A DNA stretch of 64,000 nt from positions 99,501,934-99,565,933 of the forward strand of contig OZ025239.1 of the NCBI GenBank assembly GCA_964019155.1, given 5' to 3'. This document shows, in pieces, positions 54,640 through 64,000 of the stretch (within the stretch, counting starts at the first letter, position 1; each line of letters starts with the position of its first letter). A program made the position numbers and the translations under genes. The notes beneath the pieces were generated by a model. That model did no database searches. It saw only the letters and a program-made list of their open reading frames with translations, and was not told the origin of the DNA. The DNA comes from Osedax fenrisi (lineage: Eukaryota > Annelida > Polychaeta > Sabellida > Siboglinidae).

Positions 54640-55920
54640 TTATTAATGTGCTATCAAATTATAGGCTAATTTCTCAATTTCCCATATTAGATAAAATATC
54701 TGATATAATAATTAGCAAACAATTAACTAACTACTTAAATAATAACAGTATTTTTGATAAACATCATTCTGGATATAAGTTATCTTATAGTACTGAAACA
54801 TCTCTACTCAACGTTACTGACAACCTCCTACATAACATTTAGAATTATACTCCTACGAAAATCATTATAATTGACTTATCTTTTGCTTTTGATACAATAT
54901 ACCATAATATACTGTCTAAATTTATACCGACTAAAGCTACTAAATATTAAACCTACCGACAGACTACATTACCAAACGAAAATAGGTACAACATAAACCT
55001 CAAATCAGTATCTCCCAATAAACTCCTTTTATTTAGAGTGCCACAAGGTACTGCTCTAGGTACCTTGCTGTGTTCCTTATGGAGCACTCCAATATCTAGA
55101 ATATTTCTAAATAACACTGAAATCATATAACATTTATATGCCTATGATATTAATATTATATCACTAAGAGTTAATTCCAGTTTAAATAATTGTATCATTG
55201 ATTTACGCAATTGGATGAAAACTAATTACTTATTTCTTAAATCAAATAATACTACATTGTTAAACATTTCTACTAAATTATCCCATTTTCCCACAATACA
55301 TTTATAGTATACTAACTCCACACTACTCAACAACATATTTATAAATATCAATTACAAGCGACTTACCTATGAATACACATATTAATTTAATAGCTAAATA
55401 AACGACTACTTACCTTATTTAACTATGCAAAATACTGAAATCTCTACAATAAAAAATAGTTTACTTATTAGCGAATGCTTTAATTTTTCTAGTCTTAACT
55501 ACTACTCTACTTTACTTACTAACTCAACTAAAATACAACTACTACAATTAAACCTAATCATAAAATCTGAACTTGACTTATTTTTAATAAACGTAAATTC
55601 GATACATATCTATTTCATCGCTAATGTTTCCCTAAGAATGTTATCAATTTACTTACGAATTAAAAACGACTTACTAAAATAATAAATACTCTTCATTATA
55701 AAAAATACTCAAACATACTTAACTGATCTACTACATTTTAAAACGTCTATAGGATAACTGAGAAACTAAACTCAAAGATATTTACGTACCTACTATCAAC
55801 AGAAAACATGGCGGAAGAGCTTTTCGGTACGTGGCTTCATCTACGTTAAACAATCTTCCAGATGATATACGGAAATCAACCAAATATCTAAATACTACCT
55901 TACGTAATATGTTTATTTAA
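54640..55920 (+). pseudogene. CR1-type LINE reverse transcriptase, module copy 2, uninterrupted
   Basis: Same element as 7,650-12,680 without the 3.7-kb insertion. The 68-codon frame from 54,636 carries NYRLISQFPILDKISDIII and SGYKLSYSTETSLLNVTDNL. Then follow IIDLSFAFDTIYHNIL (about 54,868), VPQGTALGTLLCSLW (about 55,039), a degraded YAYD box, LIDLRNWMKTNYLFLK-like sequence and the C-terminal GGRAFRYVASSTLNNLPDDI (about 55,810). Frameshifts and stops are present and no endonuclease domain is visible, so it is 5'-truncated and dead. Confidence 0.8.
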
Positions 55921-56030
55921 CTTATATATTTTAAGTTTTATATTTTAACCTATATATTATAAATTATAATTTATAATATATTTTAATTTTGTTTTAATTT
56001 TATTTAATTTAATTTACCGACATAAGATGC

Positions 56031-56087
<57 letters not shown>

Positions 56088-56232
56088 TTCTCATTTCTCT
56101 TTTTGTATTTCTTCATACTTATATTTCATATTTATTATTATTATTATTATTGTTATAATACTTAAAAAAACATTCAAGAAGAGTGTTCGCTATTATATAT
56201 GTGTATATGTATATCATCATCATATTTAATAA
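55921..56232. other. AT-rich flank with (TA)n
   Basis: Aligns with 12,681-12,975; (TA)n at about 56,034-56,084. Confidence 0.5.
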
Positions 56233-56700
56233 AAGAAGTTTATAAAGCAATTTTAATCAGATTTTCGAACATTCTAATTTAAAATCTGATTTAATTCAAA
56301 CGATCTAAACGTTTTTAAAACATATTTCTACTGCTTTAATAATTAATTATTAAAGCCTGATTTAATTCAGATTTTATAATATCCACTATAAGATATATTT
56401 TCCCAGAAAACTATAATAGCAGATTTAAATACTTTTTAAAGCAGTAATAAATGTTGATAGATTTAAATACTTCTTTAGACAGATTTAAATATATCTTAAG
56501 AAATCGGAAATTATTAAATCAGAATAAATCAGGCTTTAATACTTAATTATTAAAGCAGTAGAAATATGTTTTAAAAACGTTTAGAATTAAATCAGATTTT
56601 AAATTAGAATGTTCGAAAATCTGATTACAATTTCTTTATAAACTTCTTTAATAAGTATTTAAATCTGTTGTTATGGTTTTCTGGGTAACATCTTCTATAT
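56233..56700. repeat. Long foldback (inverted-repeat) sequence, copy 2 only
   Basis: A left arm of about 140 bp (from AAAGAAGTTTATAAAG to TTAAAGCCTGATTTA, 56,233-56,372) is matched in inverse orientation by 56,515-56,652, with a loop of about 140 bp. A second, nested inverted pair links CCCAGAAAACTATAATAGC (about 56,402) to 56,655-56,692. CAGATTTAAATACTT recurs in the loop. Module copy 1 keeps only TTTATAAAGCAATTTTAATC at this point (about 12,970). Looks like a foldback or MITE-type insertion. Confidence 0.8.
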
Positions 56701-57545
56701 TTAGTAATGTAGTTGTTTTCAAGAGGCGCGTTCATCTAAACAATGCTATTTTATCTCTATCTAAAAACGCTAAGGATAAATAACTACTGGATATAATTAA
56801 ATATTTTTTTGTATTCAACAGATACTTTCCTACGTCATATAAAATATTTATATAAATTTAGTTAATTTAAAATGGTATACAAACATAGTCCTAAGTAGTT
56901 AAATATTTATTTTTGATTTTTTTTCATTAAAATTCAAGTTTATCATAATTTATTTAATTAATATAAAATATAATAATAAATCCAACAGGATTTATATATA
57001 TGTATATGTTATACATTGACCGTAAAACATTTCAGATAAAAATCAAAACAGTAGTAGGCATTTACATGTGGTTACTAAGTGAAAAAGTAGAAACTTGAGA
57101 AAATGACATTCAAAGTTTTTGTAAACAAATAATCACACAATATTATAATATATATATGTGTGTATTATATTTATATATATATATATATATGACAAGTAAA
57201 ATATAATGGTATATAAACAACAATGACAAAATAATAATTAGTACTAATATAGAATAGTACTCAAATATATATTATAATGATATATACAAAAACAATATGT
57301 ATAGAAGTTATAAAATAGAAAAATATAAATTTATTTTTATAGAAATAGTTTAATAATAATTATAAAGTATTATAAAAAATAAGTAATGAATAATATAAAA
57401 TAAATACAATAATATAACGTCTTGACTAGACAGGGCTAATTATAGAAAGAACATTTCTAAATTTTCTGTTTGGAAGCGTCTCTTTTCAACCAATGATATA
57501 TTGTTATATACATACGTGATTTGTTTATTAATTATATGGAATGTA
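56701..57545. other. Noncoding AT-rich flank shared with module copy 1
   Basis: From about 56,810 it aligns with 13,035-13,790. (TA)n lies near 57,170. The short segment 56,701-56,810 is copy-2-only and belongs to the foldback insertion or its flank. The open frame at 57,501 is only the transposon's inverted terminus read through. Confidence 0.5.
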
Positions 57546-57680
57546 ACATTGGTCTGCATCATTTTTGTTATCAAGGGTTTATTAACTGATTATAAGCTAC
57601 TTTTTGACACTGAATTCAAATATGAAAACCGTTTTACCCACTCAACTAGTTTTTGTTTTATTCAACTTTTTATTTTTTGG
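57546..57680 (+). repeat. Left terminal inverted repeat
   Basis: Pairs with 59,960-60,100 with small gaps and roughly 80-85 percent identity by eye. Confidence 0.9.
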
Positions 57681-58039
57681 AAATATCAGAAATTTCCTAA
57701 AGAAAATATAGGATTTCATATAAATTATACAGTATTTTAATCCGTTCATACCTATATATTTAGTTATTTTATTATATAAATGTGTTAGTAATATTTAAAT
57801 AATGTACCAATGGTACGAGAGTTGATTATAATCCCTTATAGGGGTATTCCCTTAATAAGTTACTTAATATGTAATTATTAAATATGCATAAATATATTGT
57901 ATATTAATTTACAATAATGTTCTGATATTTAATGAAATTTACATATATAAATATAAAAATCATTATTTTAAATAATTTAATAATATCACTACTTCATAAA
58001 ACTTTAAATAAGTATAAAATATTTTAAACTACATTTACC

Positions 58040-59828
58040 ATGAATAGAAGAACTTGTATTAACAATCCGGATAAGGTTTGTTACATTTGTGATACGGTAA
58101 CATTGTTGAATCAGAAGTCAAATATAATGCCATTTATAAAAAAACCTACAAGGATTATTTCAGAATGCATTTAGGAGACCAAGACAAACCGTTTGCACCG
58201 CATATTTGTTGTAAAACTGTACTGTGAACTTACATCGTTGGAAAAATAAGAAATTTAAATCTTTAAATTTCGGAATACCAATGATCTGGAGAGAAGGTCA
58301 GAATCATGTATCGGATTGTTATTTTTGCATGGTAAATTGTAATGGTATTTTATAGAATTCATATGTATACCTACATATATATTTATATAATTCTATATGT
58401 AGGAATACATATGAAGAATAAAGCACGTGTTATATATCCTGATATATATACAGCTATACTGTCTGTACCTCATAATGATGATATTCCGATAACCAGATAA
58501 TCTTGATTCATCATCAGAATCATATGATGAAAATGAAATTAATGATTATTTATCACAGGAATACATTCCCCATGAAAATAAAAGATATCTTGAACCTTTT
58601 AATCAACATGATCTAAATGACTTAACAAGAGACAAGAATCTGCTCAATTATTTGGGTATAGATTATCAAAAGAAACAACAATCTCGTATAGAAGTATATA
58701 ATTAGTATATAAGTCGTGAAATTGAGTTTAGGCAGTATTTACTACCCATAGAGAACTTGTATATTGTAACAATATTATTGGATTGATAGAAGGTATGGGT
58801 ATTGCGTATGAGTATTCTGACTGGAGATTATTTATCGATTCCTCAAATAAAAGTCATAAGACAGTTTTATTATACAATGGTAATATAGTCTCTTCAATTC
58901 CTGTCTGTTATTCAATGAGTATGTCAGAAAATTACAATAATATGATTGTACTTCTTGATTCATTAAATTATAATAATCACAATTGGATGATTTTCGGAGA
59001 CTTGAAGGTAATATATTATAATATTTATTATAATAATTATAATTATTTAAAATGTTTTATTATTTTAATATATATCTACATTTGTAGATCGTCGCCATAC
59101 TTTTGGGTATTTAATCTGGGTATATCAAATACCCATATTTTCTCTTCAAATGGGATAGTAGAGTTGATCGAGAACATTATTCAAGGCGCATATGGCCAGA
59201 ACGTGATAATTTACATCCTGGTTCACCCAATATAATACATAATTATCTTGTTAATACCAATAGAATAATACTTCCTCCATTAAACATTAAGCTAGGGATA
59301 ATGACACCTTTTACTAAACCTCTTGATCGCAATGGAACTACCATGCAAATTCTGAGAAGAAAATTCCCAAAAATAAGTGAAGCCAATATCACAGCAGGTT
59401 AATTAAATCGTCCACAAATAAGAGAATTAATACAGGACAATAACTTCAATAATTCAATGAATGTCCTAACACTCCGAAAATGGATTGCATTTAAATATAT
59501 TATACAATATTTCCTGGGCAACCATCGCAGTGCAGATTATGAAAATTTGGTATACGAAATAATGGATTGTATTGAAAGACTGGGGTCTATAATGTCAATT
59601 AAGATGCATATTTTAAGATCCCATCTTCATTATTTTCCATGCAGTTGTGGTGATTTTAGCGAAGAACAATTGTCCTTAAGGAGAGCTATTTCTCCAGGAT
59701 ATTACTATAATAAAAGATAGATATTAAGGAAAATGGGGTGTAAATATGCTTTCGGACTACTGTTGGTATTTAAAAAGAGACGATATTAATTCAAAACACA
59801 AGAGAAAAGCTATCAAACAGTCATTTAT
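58040..59828 (+). pseudogene. Broken gene of an 'uncharacterized protein' family, likely the transposase
   Basis: Pieces in order match a protein family common in arthropod and cnidarian gene sets, usually annotated as uncharacterized. They are a Cys-rich N-terminus (VCYICDTVTL, then GDQDKPFAPHICC and IPMIWREGQNHVSDCYFCM), a YPDIYTAILSVPH linker, LNDLTRDKNL, and the core DWRLFIDSSNKSHKTVLLYNGN (58,820). Then come GDLK/IVAILLG, LPPLNIKLGIMTPF (59,275), RRKFPKISEANI, IRELIQDNNFNN (59,420), IKMHILRSHLHYFP (59,600) and DYCWYLKRDD (59,757). GDLK|IVAILL is split by an 80-bp GT-AG intron (59,008-59,087); a second is likely at about 58,345-58,402. Several frameshifts and stops (near 58,145, 58,225, 58,705, 59,400, 59,720) inactivate it. 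The D of FIDSS and of FGDLK could be RNase-H-fold acidic residues; that is inference. Confidence 0.82.
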
Positions 59829-59959
59829 ATAGTATATAAATAATATTCTATAATATTAATAATTATTATTGTTATTTTATATTCCTAATAAATTATATAT
59901 ATCACCTAAATATATTTTTCTTAATAATGTATTTGAAATATTTCTCATATTTGTTAACA

Positions 59960-60100
59960 AATTAAAAGTTGAATAAATAAAAAACTAGAGCTGATTGACC
60001 AAAACGGTTTTCATATTTAAATTCAGTGTCAAAAAATAGTTTATAGTCAGTTAAGAAACCCTTGATAATAAACACACAAAATTCAAATGTAGACCAGTGT
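59960..60100 (-). repeat. Right terminal inverted repeat
   Basis: Reverse complement of the left terminus, with an extra ~10 bp near its outer end. Confidence 0.9.
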
Positions 60101-60460
60101 TGTCTATGCTTAATGTAAAAATATAAATTTGTTTATTAAAATATTTGTATACGATATCGAAATATACAATTAAATGTGACAAGTATTTACAAAAAATCCT
60201 GTCAATTTCAAATAATTATTATATCGATTACGCTTATAAAATCACTTCATATTTATGTAAATAATCAAAAATAATTACAGAAATTTTACAAATTTATAAA
60301 TAAGATATTAAACATGGAAAATAGATATTACATTTTGTTTGTTAAATACAAATATTAATCATATTTTAACTCTCGCCGCCACCGTTAAGTGTACATTATA
60401 TATTTTTAGTTAGTGATTTTGTTGTTGTGTATTATGTAATAATTATAAAAGTATAAATGT
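60101..60460. other. End of the duplicated module
   Basis: Aligns with 13,795-14,150, including CGCCGCCACCGTTAAGTGTA near 60,375. Similarity to copy 1 is lost near 60,460. Confidence 0.65.
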
Positions 60461-61200
60461 TGATTTCGTATATATTTATTTTTGTGTTTATTTATTTAAT
60501 ATTATTTAGTTTATTTTAATAGAATTGGTTGAACCAATGAACTGTCGCGTAGCAATATTATAATAAAGATTTTGCGAAGCAAAGATATAACACTCCCTAT
60601 GCATGCAACGTAATTTAGTAATAGCCCCAACCGCTGCTAGCAGTAGTATCGAAATCACTGAAATAGATTTAGGTTCGGCTCTGTTTGCATACAACAATGT
60701 TTTCATTGCTCTATTAAATTACATGCAATATAAATTAGCTTTTACTCACTAAATATATACTTATAGCATTTAAAACATACATATCATATTTGTTTGTTAT
60801 ATATTAGTAATGAACACTTAGTTTTCATCATATAAATATTAATTTAAAGCATATTATTTAACATTTTAAAAGTGTATAGTTAAATACGAATTTACATTAT
60901 AAACAACGCATAGTTCCTAAAAGTAACCCGCTATAGGTGGCACCAGGGTATTTTGTATACAAATTCGAATTACACGATTTCGCGTAAGTGTTATATCTTT
61001 CCTTCGGAAAATCTTTGATTATAATCTGAATTACATTAGATTTAATAATAGTATTTCCTTTTTGATTATGCCTGGACGCATGGAGGTTTATATAAAGTTA
61101 TATTGTAATATTCTAGATTGTAATGTTGTGTATATTTTTAACAGAATTAGTGTATTATTTGTGTTTTTGATCGTTGAATAAATGTAATTTAAATACAACA
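60461..61200. other. Unique-looking sequence without recognised gene
   Basis: A GC-richer stretch at 60,525-60,700 gives a 66-codon minus-strand frame but no recognisable family. 60,905-61,090 is of ordinary complexity (GGTGGCACCAGGGTATTTTG near 60,938) and could be an old element; nothing further is supported. Confidence 0.35.
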
Positions 61201-61204
61201 GTCA

Positions 61205-61500
61205 TCTATCATTTTGAGTGGTGTAATAAGCGCAGATACACATGTAGTAGGACGCGGGTTCGAGCCTGTCCGGACCATTAAAATATATATTAAAATAATA
61301 TTTAGAAGTGATATTATATATAATTGTGTATACACATAAATGATCAGATCTCGTTAACACCATGTATGCCTTAATATGATAGCGGCTTCGAAGGGACATT
61401 AGAAACATATGGTTATAAGTTAAAACTTCAGCTAAGTTCCTGGATGGAATGAAAGGACTCCACCAAATAAAAATAACAATAACAAAAAAAATAATAATAT
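61205..61500 (+). mobile_element. tRNA-derived SINE-like element
   Basis: A GAGTGGTGTAATAAGCG segment (61,217-61,233) resembles an RNA polymerase III A box, and GGTTCGAGCC (61,257-61,266) fits the B box, at normal tRNA spacing. A T-arm can be drawn (GCGGG-TTCGAGC-CTGTC). There is no matching acceptor stem, so it is not a tRNA gene. A ~180-bp unrelated body and an A-rich tail (AATAAAAATAACAATAACAA, about 61,467-61,500) follow, as in SINEs. Confidence 0.6.
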
Positions 61501-61792
61501 ATTAATGTGAATTATTTTCCAAATGAGCGAATATTGAATTAGTTTATTAATTTATATTTAAGGAATAACTAAGAATATAAATACTACGTATGCACTGTAA
61601 TACAATGGTATGTTAATAGTAGAGTAACACCACTATTGTTAGTAATAACAATAGTAATACTTGTAACTATATCACATGGGGGGAGGGGCTTATGCATATC
61701 GGGGGGATGAGCCTATCAGGCACATTTGAAATTGATTAATTAATTAATATTTAATATTTGGTGACATACCTTAGTTTATTATTAATAGTATT

Positions 61793-61844
<52 letters not shown>

Positions 61845-61968
61845 GTATAGGTGGATATCCAGGTAGTTCGTATTGCATTATGGTATGCGGTGACGAAATG
61901 TACTGGTGCAATGTACCCGATACACGTCGTGCATTGTAAGTTGGTTACATCATCTACACGGTATGGTA
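61501..61968. other. AT-rich spacer with (TA)n
   Basis: (TA)n at about 61,799-61,842. A G-rich patch (GGGGGGAGGGGCTTATGC, about 61,678-61,710) has no recognised role. Confidence 0.45.
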
Positions 61969-62064
61969 ACTCATACAATGATGACTCATACAATGATGAC
62001 TCATACAATGATGACGCATACACTGATGATGCATACACTGATGACGCATACACGGATGACTCAT
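61969..62064. repeat. 15-bp minisatellite, about 6.4 copies
   Basis: Perfect 15-bp phase: three ACTCATACAATGATG units, then ACGCATACACTGATG-type units. Because 15 is a multiple of three it gives an open pentapeptide-repeat frame (SYNDD, AYTDD). TGACTCA / TGACGCA motifs recur every 15 bp. Confidence 0.92.
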
Positions 62065-62384
62065 ATATATCTATATAGTAATACTACTATACTACTATAG
62101 TGAAGTATATCTATCACGTATTTCCACCACATATAGTGAGTGCTGAGTCACACTGATCAGAATCAATATCTAAAACATTCACTTCAAGACACATACTAAG
62201 TGTTATTTCATATGTATACACAAACCCGTACACCCGTTGTGTACACTTTGAACAACCATTAGACTATATGTATCGTTTCAGAATAATTGATTTCACACCT
62301 TTTTAATACCAAGCGAAGAAAATACATACATATTAGTATATATACATATATATAATATATATAATATATATATATATATATATT

Positions 62385-62420
<36 letters not shown>

Positions 62421-62430
62421 TGTATGTGTG
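62065..62430. other. Mixed-complexity sequence and (TA)n
   Basis: No gene seen. (TA)n-rich tracts lie at about 62,336-62,420. Confidence 0.4.
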
Positions 62431-62760
62431 TATGCTAGATTAGTTATGCACACATGTGTATACATATTCACGTGACATAGTCAGGTGATCATTACGATAC
62501 GAGAGTACAAAGCCAGGCACATACGTCGTAGGTGTGTATTAGCATATCGGCACTACCCGAGAGTTAGAATAGCAAGGACGATGGTAATAGTTTGTTATGC
62601 AGCGGGTGATAATTCGTAGTCATGCGTGACTTCGAATGTAGTTTATGCTTTTTATAATGCCATTAATAGTAGAAATCTAGTAGTGTTGTCGTGAACCACG
62701 AGTCACCTAGTTTAATAGTTCAAGTGATCATTAAGTATAGCGAACATGTAAGTTTACCCT
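62431..62760. other. Higher-complexity stretch, possible noncoding exon
   Basis: About 330 bp of non-repetitive, relatively GC-rich sequence in an AT-rich region. It ends at ACATGTAAGTTT (about 62,746), which fits a 5' splice site (GTAAGT). No long ORF. A first exon is possible but nothing else supports it. Confidence 0.25.
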
Positions 62761-64000
62761 CTAGTTTAATATATACATATTGTTATATATATACCTATAT
62801 ATATGTACCTATATATATTATATAGTTATTATAGTATTATTATTATATTATAATTAATATTGTAACTAAATTAAAAGATTATTTTATATTTGAAAGAAAT
62901 AGATTTATAATCAATGATTTTGAAACATTATTACATAAGTCAGTAAAATCAATTAAAGTTAATACATATATATATATATAGTAAATAATTACATTAATAT
63001 ATATTTTTGGATATGAATAAATGTTAAATATTTATTATTAATCTATTATTCAATATCTAATGATCATTTATTGTGCACTAGCTAATGTGATTTAATATGC
63101 AATATTTAATTAGTGTAAAGTATGCTATATTAATACATTTAATCTAAAACATATTTATTTAAACATATAAAAAGTTATAATATTTATTATAATTTGTATA
63201 TCTAATATTATATGACATTTATTTTACTTGTCGAGTATATCTCATGAAGTTTTATATTTCTTGATGAGAATTAACTGAGAATAGTTGTTTCTATCATTAA
63301 TTAAAATTATATAGTTAATAATCAAATACACTTATGGGGAATTTCCCTATTACCGACCCCCTCATAATACTGACCCCTATCGTTTCTCAGTAACTATAAA
63401 GTATCAACAAATTATATATACATGAACTGATAGTAATTTAATAGTAAATATGAATAAGTATTTTGTTTAAAAAAATATTCAATCCTACAAATGTTATTTG
63501 ATAAAAATACTATTCTGGATTTACTTTTTATATTTTTGAATAATAACTTTTTAAATTATTATAAATACTTTATTAATTAAAAGTAAACGTAATACTGTGC
63601 ATAATATTGTAGATCAAATAAATGTTTATAAATATTATTAAAATATTAATTGTGAATAAGTATTAACTAAGATATCTTAATTATAGTAACCCATATTATT
63701 CTCCTATTACCGAACACCTACATTACCCTAATACCGACCCATGTGATTTATAATATCCAATAAAAATAGATAATTTGTTTACTTTGAAATTATTTATAAT
63801 TTGTGTATCATTTTAACCTGTCAATAGTATATTTTAACAGAGTAATAATACTATACACTGATTGTTTAGTATATTATATTCATAATGTAAAGTTTAATAT
63901 AGAAATATAAAGTTATATTATTAATTTATTATGAATATTAAAACCTAAATTCAATGATATATAAATTGCGAGCGTTTTTTAATTCATTATATATATTTAT
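62761..64000. other. AT-rich end region with repeated CCGACCC motifs
   Basis: No gene seen. TTCCCTATTACCGACCCC (63,344), AATACTGACCCC (63,366), CTCCTATTACCGA (63,701) and TAATACCGACCC (63,730) are repeated short motifs in otherwise AT-only sequence. They may be ends of an unrecognised element. Confidence 0.35.

Larger units (their letters stand above)
57546..60100 (+). mobile_element. 2.55-kb DNA transposon with ~130-bp TIRs
   Basis: The left terminus (from ACATTGGTCTGCAT, 57,546 to about 57,680) is repeated in inverse orientation at about 59,960-60,100 (reverse complement begins ACACTGGTCTACAT). Shared blocks include TTATCAAGGGTTT, TTTTTGACACTGAAT and AAATATGAAAACCGTTTT. Module copy 1 has no such sequence between GGAATGTA and CTATGCTTAATG (about 13,780-13,808), so this is a defined insertion. 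The target duplication is not clear (TGTA on the left, TGTC on the right). It carries one broken gene on the plus strand. I cannot assign it to a transposase superfamily. Confidence 0.9.

Noticed and set aside
57501..57740. 79-codon ORF
   Set aside because: It reads through the left terminal inverted repeat of the transposon; no family resemblance.
60506..60706. 66-codon minus-strand ORF in a GC-richer patch
   Set aside because: No recognisable domain, no second copy in the window, and no supporting gene structure.
61205..61285. Functional tRNA gene
   Set aside because: A and B boxes and a T-arm can be drawn, but no acceptor stem or convincing anticodon arm; better read as a SINE head.
61851..62078. 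ORF with SYNDD/AYTDD pentapeptide repeats
   Set aside because: The open frame follows from a 15-bp minisatellite; all frames around it are short and there is no upstream gene structure.

Overview
This window is AT-rich (well over 70 percent by eye) metazoan-type nuclear DNA, almost wholly made of repeats and decayed mobile elements. Evidence for a eukaryote: RTE-type and CR1-type LINE remnants, a cut-and-paste transposon whose broken gene still shows a spliceosomal intron, a tRNA-derived SINE-like head, long (TA)n and (TAG)n microsatellites and satellite arrays. I cannot name the species; an AT-rich arthropod or cnidarian fits the element families. I see no rRNA, no complete tRNA, no operon and no CRISPR array. 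I find no host gene I can identify by function.

Layout. 1-4.2 kb is the end of a tandem array of a ~3.2-kb unit. Each full unit is built from three diverged ~0.5-kb subrepeats (here named C, A and B), (TAG)n tracts and a ~1-kb palindromic-ended segment (here named M). At 4.42-4.74 kb sits a compact 106-codon ORF of about 43 percent GC, the only intact, protein-like ORF in the window. It is followed by a minus-strand RTE-type reverse transcriptase (RT) pseudogene (4.9-6.2 kb) and a plus-strand CR1-type RT pseudogene (7.65-12.7 kb). The CR1 pseudogene is split by a 3,726-bp element with 8-bp target-site duplications. 14.2-15.3 kb holds short tandem and direct repeats, 15.4-18.6 kb a nearly full-length but broken RTE LINE, and 19.4-20.6 kb a much fresher CR1-like RT with a single visible frameshift.

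22.2-32.4 kb is a 65-bp satellite: 156 monomers, one of them 64 bp, with higher-order structure. It ends directly against the 3' part of another RTE-like RT. From 33.3 to 52.0 kb the 3.2-kb array resumes (one diverged edge block, then six units or part units). It ends, exactly as the left array does, in a second copy of the 106-codon ORF (52.18-52.50 kb), followed by second copies of the same RTE and CR1 pseudogenes. The window therefore holds two direct copies of an 'array end - ORF - LINE graveyard' module, offset by 47,761 bp. Their differences give empty and filled sites: the 3.7-kb element is only in copy 1, while a 2.55-kb DNA transposon with ~130-bp terminal inverted repeats and a ~430-bp foldback sequence are only in copy 2.

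60.5-64 kb leaves the duplication. It holds a SINE-like element, a 15-bp minisatellite, long (TA)n tracts and a short stretch of higher-complexity sequence that might be an exon. The best leads for something new are the duplicated 106-codon ORF at the array edge, the hierarchical 3.2-kb repeat with its conserved boxes, and the transposon that carries a gene family I know mainly as 'uncharacterized protein'.
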